DNA of 64,000 nt from Medicago truncatula (lineage: Eukaryota > Streptophyta > Magnoliopsida > Fabales > Fabaceae): positions 64,233,994 through 64,297,993 of the forward strand of contig NC_053045.1 in the NCBI RefSeq assembly GCF_003473485.1. The letters run 5' to 3'. Positions 12,101 through 24,151 of this stretch are shown piece after piece. The notes beneath the pieces were generated by a model, which saw only the letters and a list, made by a program, of their open reading frames with translations, was not told the DNA's origin and ran no database searches. Position 1 is the first letter of the stretch; every line of letters begins with the position of its first letter. A program made the translations under genes and the position numbers.

Positions 12101-12930
12101 CATAGTTTTGAAAACCGGACCGGCCGATTGAACCGGTCCGATCGAGAACCGGTGGGGGGACCGGTTCGAATTTATAAACGGATCGGTCATGCAATCAAAC
12201 TGGGCTGAACCGGTGAGACTCGGCCAAACTCGGTAAAAATCAGTGAACCGGCGGGTTTGACAAACCGAACCGGTTCTATGTGAAGCAGAAATTAATCATA
12301 TTAATTTTCCAAAAAAAAGCAGGGTGTTGAACCCACGTCTCTTAGATTGCAATGCAATCCCTTAACCCACTGCGCTGTGTAGATCTTCTACTTCTATTTT
12401 GCTTCTTATCAATTATATATAATAATTGAACAATTTTTTTCAAAAGGAACCAAGCACTCTTTTTTATTTTAAGGAACCAAGCACACTCTTATCATTTAAA
12501 TATTATTGTCCGACATCTCAAATATTTTAATAAACATTTTTTTTACTATATTTTTTTTGAAAGAATTTTTTTATTTTACTATATTTATTTGAATATGTAT
12601 TACTCTGATTTTATTTTTGTCCCTAAATATAAACCTTTTTTTAAATTACAATACTCATTAATTATTATTTTTCCAAATATATCCTTATTTAATACTATTA
12701 TTTAAATATATGCAGCTAAATTCAAGGGACGTCTATCAAGTTGTTTTTATTTATGTCATAAAAATGAAAAAAAAATTGAGTTCAAAGTCATTCGGTTCAG
12801 TCTAATTTAATATAAAGAATTTTTTATATAAACTGAGTCATCCGATTCAGTCATGCGGTTCGACCAGTGGTTCAACCAATGACCCAGTACCCTTACCGAG
12901 TCGATCACCGGTCCGGTTTTTAAAACTATG
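12101..12930. mobile_element. Non-autonomous hAT element, 830 bp
   Basis: Terminal inverted repeats are CATAGTTTTGAAAACCGG on the left and the complement of ccggtttttaaaactatg on the right. The 8-base flanks 'gttttagt' (12093-12100) and 'attttagt' (12931-12938) differ at one base. Removing the element restores the arm of the surrounding foldback, independent proof of insertion. The interior is rich in CCGGTT-type repeats; no transposase is present. Confidence 0.85.
12322..12378 (-). repeat. tRNA-like Pol III boxes inside hAT element
   Basis: On the minus strand 'cagcgcagtgggttaaggg' resembles a tRNA D-arm/A-box and 'gtgggttcaac' a B-box, about 40 bases apart. There is no acceptor-stem pairing, so it is a tRNA-derived relic or SINE head, not a tRNA gene. 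Confidence 0.45.
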
Positions 12931-13599
12931 ATTTTAGTCCAACCACCTATGCTCAACCATGAAATAAACAAGGAATAAATCATGGGGGTACAAGGAATCT
13001 ACTTTGTTCAGCACGCTAACCTAATTTCCAAGACATTTTACATACCTGAATAAAGTAGATTCCTTGTACCCACATGTTTTATTTCTTGTTTATTTCATGG
13101 TTGGGCATAGGTGGTTGGACTAAAACTGTCATTTTTGTGCGTTTCTAGAGTTGGAAATAGGGAGATAGGACTAAAACTGCAAAAAACATATAGTTTAAGG
13201 ACGATTTTGTTCGATTTAAAAAAGATAAGACCATTTTCGTGAGTTGGTCAAAATGGTAGGACCAAAAATGTAATTAAGCCCAAAAAAAAAACAACTACCT
13301 TATTTAACTAATCTTTTTTTGTTATTATTTTTATAATATTTCATTGTATTCAAATTACTACTGTATATTTCCTTATTTCAAAAAAAAAATATACTATATA
13401 TTTCCTTTTGCTTTTCCCAAAAAATAAAAGGAAAGAAATTATATTTTTTTATTTTGAAGAAATTATATATTTATTATTCACATTTTTTATACAATTGAAT
13501 TGAAGCAGTGATGAATTTTGTCTCAAATATACACATTTTTTATTTATAATTTTTTAATAAATAATTCATAACCATTGATTCTTAAAAGTAATCATTCTT

Positions 13600-15287
13600 G
13601 AAAATTCTTTTAAAACACTTAAATCATGTTGAAGACGTTCTTAAAACACTCATCTTTTGGACAAGGAAATGATTCTACAAGCTATTATGAGATGTTTCAC
13701 AAACCACCTTGAAATTCTGGACATATGTCCTACGTGATGTCCGGGATACCAGGAATGTCTTAACATAATATCCTAAACACTAGATATTAGGGGTGTTAAA
13801 ACCCAAACTAATACAAAAAAAAAAAATGAAAATTGCAAAAAATCGAATATTTTCGGATGCGTTTGGATGTTGTTTAGTAAAAATTGTTGTGATCGGATCG
13901 GATTTCAAATCACTTTTTCAAAACCGAACAAAACCACAAAAGTAAATTTTAATACTTATTTATCATTTTATTAGTATTATATATTCCATTAATATATTAT
14001 TTGTTTGTATTTAATCTTACATATTGCATTAGTTCAATCCATATTACAACTTCATATGTTTCAAATATAACATATCATTTTCATCATGTAATGTTAATTC
14101 TTTTAATACATTTGTGTTATGTTTTGCATCGAAACTATTATTTTATGGTGTATGTGTAATATTAATATTAATAAAAAAAATATAATTACATGTTGCTTGG
14201 ATGTCCAAAAATCGATCCAAATTAAACCGCATATATTTAGATCGGATCGGATTTTATTTTAGAATAATCATCCAAACCGCATGAGATTTTTATTTTGGAT
14301 CGGTTGACTTTTTGTCTCAAAGTCGATCTAAACCGGATCGCAAACACCCCTACTAGATATAACAGCGCAACGCAATAAACATTAATAAAGTAAAGTGTGG
14401 GGAAAGAAGATCACAAGAGATTTGATAACCCAGTTCTGTGCAACGTCACCTACATCTGGAGACAACCATGCCAAGAAAGGGAATTCACTATAATAATATT
14501 AGTTAAATGTCATATGTGAACAACCTCCGATTCACCCCCTTCTCACATAATCACTACTCGTGGTATTTCCATCTAAGACTCCCCTTAGATATGAGATCCT
14601 CTCTCACTTTCTTCTCTCAATCACAGCCCTTGTGATTGACTCAATCACAATTACAATCAAATAAGGAGAACAACTCCAATGAACAAAACCTACTCTTGCA
14701 AGATGCACTAGAGTGGTTTATAAAAGACAATAATACAACTCAACTATAACAAATCATCTTTGTGCTTTGATAATCGGTGACAACACACACAGAGAGGTAT
14801 ACAAAATAAAGCACATGGCTTAACAAGGACATGAAACCCTGAAAGACTCTTTCTTGGATACGACAGCTTCGACCAATCTGCACAATGTTTGTGTCTTCCT
14901 TTATATAGCCAGAGGATGCATGGGTTTTTCTTCGATCAGGCTAAACAAATCAGCAGACCAAAATGTATATATGGTCTTCGCAATCTTCAATGAGCAAATA
15001 TATTATTTCCTAAAATGTTTAGGACAATTACTTTAAAAGCACGACGTAACAAACTGACAATCGTAAACTTCTAGAAACACACGCCTCTTGGACCACAAGT
15101 CACGTGAATACAATCTTTAATCAAATCTTCAAGTATTTCACGCAAAAATATAATCTTTCAAGAAATCAAAACAAAGTACTTCACTGATACATGATGTCGT
15201 ACTTACATGTTCAGAACATCGAGTACATCATCTTGCTAGAACTTCTTGTTTCAACAAAATGCAGCTAACACAATATAAATCCCAACA
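13600..15287 (-). mobile_element. LTR retrotransposon LTR fragment
   Basis: Read on the minus strand, a block starting TGTTGGGATTTATATTG at 15287 contains a TATA box ('ctatataaagg', about 14910) and phrases such as 'gaactgggttatcaaatctc' that I recognise from legume LTRs. It continues to about 13600 and is interrupted by the hAT at 13788-14352. No gag/pol sequence or primer-binding site is visible, and the far boundary is uncertain. Confidence 0.55.
13788..14352. mobile_element. Non-autonomous hAT element, 565 bp
   Basis: It begins TAGGGGTGTTAAAAC and ends GCAAACACCCCTA, and is flanked by a perfect 8-base TSD 'ctagatat' (13780-13787 and 14353-14360). Subterminal 'gatcggatcggat' and 'aaccggatcg' repeats are typical. 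There is no coding capacity. Confidence 0.9.
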
Positions 15288-15308
15288 CACCTAAAACATA
15301 AAATTTGT

Positions 15309-15313
<5 letters not shown>

Positions 15314-15391
<78 letters not shown>
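15314..15391. repeat. (TA)n microsatellite
   Basis: About 39 uninterrupted AT units. Open frames made of alternating Tyr-Ile across it are artefacts. Confidence 0.97.
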
Positions 15392-15396
<5 letters not shown>

Positions 15397-15534
15397 TGCA
15401 CTATTTAAATCGTTATATTGAGTTGGTAAATCATAATCAATTATACGTGTTTTAAAAACAAATATGATTAAATTCAAATACCTTTAATGAACTAACGATT
15501 GTGGTCGATTAAAAGTGTAAAAAATATCTATACT

Positions 15535-15540
<6 letters not shown>

Positions 15541-15582
<42 letters not shown>
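15541..15582. repeat. (TA)n microsatellite
   Basis: About 21 AT units, 150 bases downstream of the previous tract. Confidence 0.97.
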
Positions 15583-15585
<3 letters not shown>

Positions 15586-16191
15586 CTTTGTTCCTAAATA
15601 CATGTCACATTTTGATAATGTGCACTATTCGCATAATTTACTTTGACTATATTTTTTAACTAATATATACATACAAAATGTTATCATATAAGATGTTGTT
15701 CCATTTCTTGTAAAAAAAAAATGTTCCATTTGTCTCAATGATTATTTTCAAAATAACAAATTTTAAATTTTTTTATTATAGATAATTAAATATATTAATG
15801 GTTAAAACTATAGGAACATGTATGAAATGGTTAATAGCAACATGTATTTAAGAACGGGGAGAGTATTAATTTAATATAATATTGCTAGTATTATTATCAT
15901 TATTATTATATATACAAAACATAATAAATAATATAATATCATCATGTATTAAATCTATAATATTATCTAAGTTAATTATATAATGCTTAAATATATACAA
16001 TATAGTATAAGTATATATTATTAAATGATATATTATAATATTATTTTTTTACTTTCTTAAAATAAAAATTATTTTTTGACTCAATTAAAGTTTTTTTTTT
16101 TTTTTTTAAGGATAATGTTTATTATTATTATTTAATCAATTAAAGTTTAGTATTAAGAACATGTTCAAATGTGGCACACTAAAAATATATT
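15583..16191. other. Very AT-rich intergenic sequence
   Basis: I see no gene or clear element end; the stretch is dominated by ATA/TAT runs and poly-T. Confidence 0.5.
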
Positions 16192-16194
16192 TTA

Positions 16195-16565
16195 GGGGGC
16201 GTTTATTTTTGGGAAACACAAATTATTCCCAGGAATAACATACCCGAGAATGAAAATATGAAAATTTGATTCTTGGGTATTTGTTAAAAAAAGTGTTTGG
16301 CAAATAATTTGACATTCCTGGAAAAATTGGAAGTTACAATTTTTTTTTAAAATCTATGCATAATATCATGGGAATGCACATTCCCATCTCTTAACATGAG
16401 AATAAATTCATGGGAATAATGGAAGTTATGGGAAGTTACTCCATTCCCAGGAACCTTTATACCCAGGAATATTTTTTTCTCAACCTCATAACAAACATGA
16501 GTATAATCATTCCCTAGTCATGCAGTCCCGGGAATGTCATTCTTAACCTTGAAACAAACACCCCC
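16195..16565. mobile_element. PIF/Harbinger-like MITE, 371 bp
   Basis: The left end is GGGGGCGTTTATTTTTGGG; the right end is ccttgaaacaaacaccccc, its imperfect complement. A 'tta' triplet flanks both sides (16192-16194, 16566-16568), the TSD typical of PIF/Harbinger. The interior is rich in 'cccaggaat' and 'ttcctgg' motifs. Confidence 0.8.
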
Positions 16566-16568
16566 TTA

Positions 16569-17404
16569 TTGTTAAAAAAACTTTACGTAACTTCTATTGG
16601 AGATGCTATGAGCGTATTAGATGTACGACATTTTACATTATTTTGCTTGTGTCGTCCATTATCAATCAAATGATAGATAAGTGATTGCTGTGTCATTCAA
16701 ACTTTACATTAAGTTGTTTGACTCCTTTAACAAAATTAATAGTTTTTAATTGATAATACTTAATTGTAAATAATAATATACAAAATATTCAATATACACT
16801 ATAATTCTTATACTATTAATTTGTTCATCACACAAGTTTGTATATTTTACACTATTTTTAAACTGTGTTAATCATCTAAATTGTTGTCAAATTTTTATGT
16901 CAAATTTTTGTGTCAAAATAGCATAATTCTTATACATATTGATTTGTTTATCAATAATAAATAATATTCATTTTACATTATAAAGGGACCTATTGCTTTA
17001 GAGAAACCAGTGTTTATATTGTGCTTCAATTTGTATCAAACTCACCATAAAATCACTCAAATTCTAGGAGTAGAAAACCTCTATGAGATAAATGGTAAAT
17101 CATCTTGAGAAAAAATAAAATTAAAACAACAAAAAGTAAAAACAAAATATAAACACAAACAAACGACATATCAATAACAAGAACAATTTGGATGCAATTG
17201 ATCTTATCAATTTCCCCAATAAAAAATGTTTCTTCAACATAAATATGAGGGACTTATAAAGATGATATTACATTGTAATTTTTTTTTTCATTCTTTGGAC
17301 AAGCTAGGAATCAAATAAAAATAAAAATAAAAACACCTCCTATGTATTATTTAAGAAATCCATCATGGGGACTTTATTAGGAGTTATAGAGGTCTGTTGC
17401 GATG
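16569..17404. other. Intergenic, no feature seen
   Basis: AT-rich with short local repeats such as 'tcaaatttttgtgtcaaa'. Nothing I can assign. It is downstream of the small minus-strand gene candidate at 17405. Confidence 0.5.
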
Positions 17405-17596
17405 TCACCAATAGTAAATCGCAAGATAAAGAGAATAAAAGATGATACCAAGAGGGATACTGCAAAACCAGATAATCACCAAAACTGGAGGCATTGGCGT
17501 TAGGTAGTAGGGGATCACCAAAATAGTTGTCATCAACAATATAATTATCAACAATGTTGTCATATGTTTGATCTTATTGTAGTCGATATTTCTCAT
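17405..17596 (-). CDS. Small hydrophobic protein (63 aa), unrecognised
   Basis: A minus-strand ATG opens a 63-codon frame with a basic N-terminus (MRNIDYNKIKHM). Two hydrophobic stretches follow, roughly residues 13-31 (TTLLIIILLMTTILVIPYY) and 38-61, separated by a PMPP turn, suggesting a two-pass membrane peptide. About 100 bases upstream is a TATA box ('gactataaattca'), followed by a pyrimidine- and A-rich leader, so the layout looks like a real promoter and short UTR. The promoter region is duplicated (17690-18030). I do not recognise the family. In such AT-rich DNA hydrophobic frames also arise by chance, so it remains a candidate. Confidence 0.4.
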   Translation of the reverse strand: MRNIDYNKIKHMTTLLIIILLMTTILVIPYYLTPMPPVLVIIWFCSIPLGIIFYSLYLAIYYW

Positions 17597-17689
17597 TTTC
17601 TCAGATTAAAGAGACCACACTACTGAATATTCTTGAAATAAACTCTTTGAAGAAAATGAAAAAGCTAAAAAATGTTTCTCCCCTTACAA

Positions 17690-18030
17690 TACACTTGAAT
17701 TTATAGTCAAGAAATGAAATAATCATAGAAGGAAACTAACAAATTTAATTAATTGGGCTTTATTAAAGGAATAAAATGTCCATAAAAACTAAAATTGCCA
17801 CCTATATATTTAAAAATGATTTAATTTTATATACAATGTCAAGTGAGAAATTTTTTTCATACATGCATTTAATCATATCCAGCACTCGTACAATTAATAC
17901 ACTTAAATTTATAGGCATGAAACCAAATGATGGTAGATGGAAACTAAAAAAATAATTAATTGGGCTTCATTAAAGGAATGAAATGTCCATAAAAACTAAA
18001 ATTGCCATCTATGTATTAAAAAAAGATAAA
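17690..18030. repeat. Tandem duplication of about 130 bases upstream of small ORF
   Basis: The text 'acttgaatttatag', 'taattaattgggctttatta', 'aaatgtccataaaaactaaa' and 'attgccacctat' (17690-17815) recurs with few changes at about 17900-18018, spaced by roughly 210 bases. The first copy carries the TATA box of the small minus-strand ORF. Confidence 0.85.
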
Positions 18031-18958
18031 GTTAACCGGTGCTCCGGGATACTAGTTAAAAAACATACATTTAAGCAAGAAACCTTTTCAAACATACATT
18101 CAATCATATTCTACCGTAGATATTGATGGAGATATTTTTGAAACTAATAACATAGTAGAATCATGATTGGATTGAATGCATGTGTAAAAAACTTACAATA
18201 TTAATCCATAGAAATTAATCTCTAGTAAAAAATATTTAGTTTTTTTCAAGGAGAAAAGAATATTCGCTTGTGATTGCTTAAGTTCTTTTTATAAAACTGG
18301 TATGGAAGATAATGCAATCTACTATTTAAGTTTAAAATTGAAAAATAAATGTTTTTGAGGTTGAAAAAGTTTTTCTTTTTTTAATTTGCATCATTTTTTT
18401 TTATTTAACATTGTGGTATTATGGAGTATGCTCCTCCTTAAAATTTTAAGTTTGATTCTTCCTGACGTGAATTTGGATGGTTAATTTAACTTTTTAAACA
18501 ACACAAACATTACGGTGTTTTGTTGAATACATACTCATTATCCAGTCATTTAATTATTTTTTTGAAGAAAAAAAAAAAACCTCTCTCTTTTTATATCTAA
18601 ATACATATACTGGTAATCCGAAGTTCGCCCGGGGTAGGTAAATTTTAGCCAAGAATCGTTCCCACCAGTAATCGGACTTGGATTCTCCAAAAAAGATTCA
18701 TATAGGGTAGAGGCGTCAAAACATGTTACCCGTCCGTTCAAGGCCGGCTATAATGGGATTCGGGTTTTATAGGGCCAAACCAAAAAGCTCTATTTAATAT
18801 GGAATAAAAGATTATTACCCGTGCCCGAATCTTAATTATTTTCATTTTTTAAAACATCATAAAAATCACCAATAAATTTCGCATAAGCATTATTTTTGTA
18901 TTTTCCACAAAAAAAAATATAATTAAAAAATACAAAAGAGAAAAAAAAATGGTTAATA
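18031..18958. other. Intergenic with decayed transposon end
   Basis: Around 18715-18830 the text 'gcgtcaaaacatgttacccg' and the following 'ggccggctataatgggattc' resemble the terminus of the hAT at 48074, but only one end is present. Nothing else is recognised. Confidence 0.4.
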
Positions 18959-19140
18959 GGCTTTTACCCCCTGCCATTTGGGGGTCTTTTGGTATACCCC
19001 CCTAACAAAAAAAAAACTTGGAGATTCCCCCTTGTAAAATGAAGATTCTTTGATTTTCAACTCTGATGCCATCTGACTGGATTAATGAGTTGATGTGGCA
19101 CGCTGACTGTGTAGTGATGAGTGAAGTGGCATTGACATAT
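18959..19140. mobile_element. MULE-like left terminus (solitary)
   Basis: 'ggcttttaccccctgcc', then 'gggggtcttttggtatac', 'cccccctaac' and a 'gccatctgactgg' block have the same build as the TIR of the MULE at 48252. A matching inverted end was not found, so it is a truncated or broken copy. Confidence 0.5.
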
Positions 19141-20930
19141 CATATTTTATATATTTTTTTTTTTTAAAAGTATGTTAAAAATGTGAAATACCAAAAATAC
19201 CCTTAATGATAAATTAAAAAATTCAATTATTTTCCTTTCTCTTCTTCTTCAGCGGGTATCATCTTCTCTCTTTTTCCCTCATTGTTCTTCATTCTCTTCT
19301 CCAGATCTCATCCTTATTTATTCTTCCTTCTAATTTTTTTTTACAAAAATTCTTTTCTATTTTTGTTTATTCCATTTAAATTTCTTTTAATTAAAAAAAA
19401 AAAAAACATCATTCTCTTCTTTCTTCTCTCCGCCGTATCACTCTCTTTCTTCCTTTTTTTTTCTTTTTCTTCTCTTCTTTCCCACCTTTCTCTTCTATGT
19501 TTCTGTACTTCCTTCTCTTATCTCTCTTCCTTCTCTTTCTACGACCTCCATTTTTTGTGTTGTATTTGATGTCAAAGGTCTTTGTTGACCGTCGTAGAAA
19601 CCCCGCATAAGCTGCAAAGCAATTGCAGGGATTTTATGAACGGTCGACAATGACCATGACACCGTAAATACTCATAAAAAACTATTTTTTTTAAAGAAAA
19701 AGTAAGAAAAGATGAGAAGTGAAGAATGAATGAATTTGTTGAATATGCAAGCATATTTATAGCCTTAAACAAGTCCTAGATCATAACTACAATCAAAGAG
19801 TATGTTTTCCATAGCCCAACAGTCCAAAAATGCATTAAACACACCACAAACCGTTCAAAGTTTTTTTATTTTATTTTGTGTTTTACAACAAATGAACCAA
19901 ACACACTTATTTATAGAAAGGAAATAAACCAAACCTTATAAATAGAGCGCGTGAGAAACCGATAGGGTGGAAAAAGTAATAGTCAACTCATTATGATAGT
20001 TGTAGTGTATGATTAACCATTTGAGTTCAATCATTTGTTTTTCAAACTCTAATTTTATATGAAATGCATCAAGCTTGTTTTTGTTAAAAAAAAAAATTGG
20101 AACCTTGCTAAAAAAAAAATTCTTTCAAAATGTGTAATAATTGTTATTATGACAAGTGAAAAGACATCTTTTCATTTTTTTTATTACGCTAACGCGTGTA
20201 TATTATCAACGATATTTTATCAAAATTTACGTGTAAATTACAAACGATATTTTATATAATTTTTTTTATATAGATTAAAATTATAAGTATAGATATTTGT
20301 GATTTTCAAATGGAACAAACTCAACAAACCATATTTATCTTTTCATATTGATAACAATAATATAACAAATATAATAAAATTCTTAAAAAAAAACAAATAT
20401 AATACAAATTCTTTTCTTTTTTAATAACACCAACAATATAACATTATTATCAAAAAATATATTTAAGTGTACGATTAGAATAATAAAAAAGTCAGTCCAA
20501 AAAGTCGAAACATGCTATTTTATTTATATTTAAAGTCTTTCCGCACTTTTTATTGCGCTAACTGTGTTTTTTTTTTATCAAATTTTGATTTTGATTAAAA
20601 CTAAAAATATAAATGTTTGTTGCTTTCAAGTTATAACAAACCAAACTAGCCATGATTATCTTTTTTTTTTTTTGTTAGATTGTCTATTTCAATGACACCA
20701 ACAATATAAAAAAAATATAATTTAATTTTTTTTTTAATGACACCAACAACAATCTTTATTATAAAAAAAAATTTGTTTAAGTGTATAATTGGGATAATGA
20801 AAAGGTAAGTTTGAATATACCCGTTGATAAAGAAAAAAAAAAGACATATAGATATATTTATATAGTGTTTTTTACATTTTTTTAATACTTAAATTTATTC
20901 TTTATCTATTTGTTAATGTGTTATTCGTAT
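19141..20930. other. Intergenic with CT-rich tract
   Basis: 19230-19560 is almost pure pyrimidine (TCTTCTT-like), resembling a plant 5' UTR or degenerate microsatellite; the open frame through it is low complexity. At 19750-19765 the minus strand has a TATA-like 'ggctataaatatgc' followed by a leader-like stretch, but only a 13-codon frame follows. No gene is supported. Confidence 0.45.
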
Positions 20931-20939
20931 TAAAAATTA

Positions 20940-22264
20940 GGCTAAATTAATCAAATGGTCCATCAACTAATTACCAGTTTTCATTTTGGTCTCATAAGTC
21001 TTAAAATCATCATTTTGGTCCCTCAATGTTTGCTTCGTTATTCAATTTGGTCCTTGGCTGTTAACTTTAACCCCAAATGTCTATGGTGGACTAACCTTAA
21101 GAGTGGTCCACCATAGATCCTATTAATTATTTTAATTTAAACCGTTTGATTTTTTTTTAAAAGGATGACCGTTGGATCACACATGTGTATTTTATCTTAC
21201 AGTGAACCATCAACACTTAATTCTTTATTCCTTTCTTCATCTTCTTCCCTCAACTTTTTCATCATCTTCACATAATCTTCAACAAATCTAAAAAAAAAAA
21301 AAAATCAGCACCAATTCTTAGAACTCAAATATGCTCATTCTTTAGATTCAAAATCAGTACACCAATACAATGGTCAAGGGAAAACATTTTAAGTAAAAAA
21401 ACCCTTATATAAAGGTGAAGAACTTTGATTGCCAAAAAAGAAGATAATAAGCCCAGATCCAATTGTATACAACAAGTTCATAATTAAAACTATTGCAAAT
21501 TCGTACATACATCCGTACCAACAAAAGCAACTAAAATACCACCAAATGAACAGTAAAATAAATGGTGGAAAGCAGAAAATATAACAAACAAGCTGCACAT
21601 TCATCAACAACAAATGAACATCCTGCTTCAAATTCTTGCAAGATCCAGGTTGAGTAACACCATGCTTCACCTTGTTGAATATGATAATCCCAGCAACATC
21701 ATTTTTGTGAGGACGCCATTGATTTTGGAATGGGGAATTAGGGTTTGGGGTTTGGAAGGGTCGAATTCAATGATTAATTGATAAAACAAATGGAATGTTA
21801 ATACCTATATGATGAGTTTTTTTTTTGCTGGAATGACAGATCTGAAACACCACAAATCCGAACCTAGATTTCGTTTTAGAGATTTTGTGATTACTGATGT
21901 TTTTAGATTTTGTGAATCCGAGGGTTTGGATTTGTGAATTTAAGTTTCAATTATAGAGAAGAAATTTAGGTTTTTAGAAGGAAAAAAAATATGAAAAAGG
22001 ATGATGAAGATACGAGGAAGAAGAAGAAGAGAAGAGATGATGAAAAGTGAAAAAAATTAGGTGATGACGATTCACTATAGATACAATGGACATTCAATCG
22101 AATGGTTAAAATCAAATCAAAAAATGGCACAATTACTTTTTTGACGGAAAGGATCTTTTTGAAATTTGTTTTAGAAGTTGAGGAACCAAAATGATAATTT
22201 TAAGACTTATAGGACCAAAATGAAAATTGGTAATTAGCTGAATGACCATTTAATTAATTTAGCC
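20940..22264. mobile_element. Mutator-like element (MULE), 1325 bp, possible Pack-MULE
   Basis: TIRs of about 100 bases start GGCTAAATTAATCAAATGG on the left, with ccatttaattaatttagcc at the right end. A perfect 9-base TSD 'taaaaatta' flanks the element (20931-20939, 22265-22273). There is no transposase. On the minus strand the interior looks gene-like: a CTTCTTCTTC leader, 'aaaccctaattcc', ATGGCGTCC ending in a stop after six codons, and a 93-codon open frame (21670-21389) with hydrophobic segments. This suggests a captured host-gene fragment, but I do not recognise the source. Confidence 0.88.
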
Positions 22265-22273
22265 TAAAAATTA

Positions 22274-23472
22274 AGTGTATTTTTAGAAAGAAAAAAAGAC
22301 AATGCAAAAGAGTTAAAAGAGGTTATTTGTAGATGTACCTATGATACAAAAAGTTTCCTTTTTTCTAATCAGCCGAAGTTTTTTTATCGACAGTGACAGC
22401 TTGAATCAAGACATGCATAGTGACTCTGTTCATAATATATAAAGTAATTTAGCAAATTAAATTATAACAAATCAATAAAATGCTATAAAAAAAGGTTGCA
22501 ATAAATATTTTGTTGTCATTGTAAACAAATAAATATAGTATTTTTTGAAAGAAATAAATATAGTCTATAGAGCAAGCCAGAAATTTGTTTTTTCTTTTCT
22601 TAATATATTCAAAATAAAAATTAATTTTATTTGTCTATTATATATAAAACAAAAAGTGTGATTTTCTTAAGGAGATTTTTTTTTAAATGTAAAAAATTTA
22701 AAATACTTTTTACAAAACTACTTTGTTAAATATTGGAATTTCTCACAATGAACCTATTTGAATTTTATTGGATTTAAAATTTTAAAATTAAATGAAGAAT
22801 TCGACATTCGAGCAATGCATTTGTCTCTTAACATTTTATAATGTATGTTCTTTATAAAAAACGTTCCTAGAGTATGTTAGATAAAGCAGGCAATAGAATA
22901 TCAGACTTAATGAGCAGTAATTACTTGTAAATGTTCTCTATCCAAATTAAAAGAACTCCTAATTAAAATTGATCCGTATTAAAATCTTGAACTAATATAA
23001 AAATTGAAAACATTTGACCAAAAAAAAATTAAAAAATTAAAAACACCACAAAATTGAATATTACTAGAAGTATTTGGATCTCGTTTTGTGAGAAACACTA
23101 TCCATTTTTTTAAAATTGGATTAAGCTAAACTAAATCACATATATATCATATAATACTCCTTATCGAGTAAATCACCATCTTGGTCCATATATTTGTAAG
23201 CAACTCTAAAATTAGTGTCTCATTCTATTAATATTTTAAATTAATCTCTGTATTTGTCACCAAAAAAAATAAATCAATTAGGTCTATGTCTTTATGTTTT
23301 TTTTTCACATGAAGAGTAACTTATATTTTTCTTCAAAAAAAAAAGTAACTTATATGATAAACTTTTGACAAAGACATGAATTAGTTTGAAATATCAATAG
23401 AGTCAGAGACTAATTTTAAAATGACTTAAAAAATAATTAATTTAATTGCTTACTCCTTATTAGTACGATATA
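22274..23472. other. AT-rich intergenic, no gene
   Basis: There are poly-A/T runs and short direct repeats ('aaaagtaacttatat' near 23310 and 23340). Around 23180-23280 and 23380 decayed 'ttggtccatatatttg' style text suggests an old MULE. Nothing is intact. Confidence 0.45.
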
Positions 23473-23481
23473 TTACTTGTT

Positions 23482-23622
23482 TTTTTTTTTTTTTTGTCAA
23501 GTAGTCTAGTGGCTAGAACTCACACAATTTAATTGTGGAGAAGTGGGGTGTCCGGGATTCGAACCCCGGCCCCTGCATATAAAATGCAATATCCCTACCA
23601 ACTGAGCTAAGCTTATGGGGAT
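23482..23622 (-). mobile_element. tRNA-derived SINE with poly(A) tail
   Basis: On the minus strand: A-box 'tagctcagttggtaggga', B-box 'gggttcgaatccc', then a body ending 'gtggctacttgac'-like text and a poly(A) run (T-run at 23482-23496). The flanks 'ttacttgtt' (23473-23481) and 'ttactcgtt' (23623-23631) form a near-perfect TSD. It lacks a tRNA acceptor stem. Confidence 0.88.
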
Positions 23623-23647
23623 TTACTCGTTGTTTCTTAATACTACT

Positions 23648-23733
23648 TTTTTTTTTGGTGGTGTCCACGGTTCGAACCGTGGATCTTGCATATATTATGT
23701 ATTGTCCTTACCAATTGAGCTAAGCTCACGTGG
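23648..23733 (-). mobile_element. Short tRNA-derived SINE
   Basis: On the minus strand: 'gagcttagctcaattggta' (A-box) and 'acggttcgaaccgt' (B-box), ending in poly(A) (T-run 23648-23656). It is flanked by 'atactact' at 23640-23647 and 23734-23741. It is only 110 bases from the previous SINE and in the same orientation. Confidence 0.85.
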
Positions 23734-24151
23734 ATACTACTTTTCTTTTCTTAATACTACTTGTTATTTCTATTTATTTTCATTTTTTTTATATTTTTAT
23801 ATGTTTATAATCGTTCCATAATATTAATTTCCAAATCGCTGGTTTGATTTTTTACTTTTTAGAGAAACAATTTTTTTTTAAGGTATTTTAAACTTTTTAT
23901 TGCCTTCCAATCTATTCTATTCTATGAATGTTTTCTTTTTTTTTTTGTTTGAAGAAATATTTTCTATGAATGTTATTAATGTATATAATACCGATACAAA
24001 TTAATTCTTTTTTCTAGGAGGACACAAATTAAGCCTTTGTTTACATTCTCGTCCAAAAAATACTCATAATGTACAAATTGCTGGTTTTATATTTTTTTTT
24101 GAAGGAATGGTTTTATATTTTTTTTGAGATTGGAGATACACTATTTTGTTA

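Larger units (their letters stand above)
12070..13285. mobile_element. Foldback/MULE-like element split by a hAT insertion
   Basis: After removing the hAT at 12101-12930 and one TSD copy, the left arm reads 'catacataaatgacagtttt', then 'agtccaaccacctatgct' and 'caaccatgaaataaacaagg'. The right arm (about 13040-13140) is its reverse complement, with 'gcataggtggttggactaaa' followed by 'actgtcatttttgtgcg'. The arms are about 80-100 bases around a loop of roughly 35 bases. The right side continues with MULE-style text to 'aattaagcc' near 13280; the left terminus is lost. Confidence 0.7.

Noticed and set aside
19282-19569. 95-codon Phe/Ser/Leu-rich frame
   Set aside because: It is a translation of a pyrimidine-rich tract with no start context or family.
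23500-23625. tRNA gene
   Set aside because: A- and B-boxes are present but no acceptor stem pairs; the poly(A) tail and TSD show a SINE.
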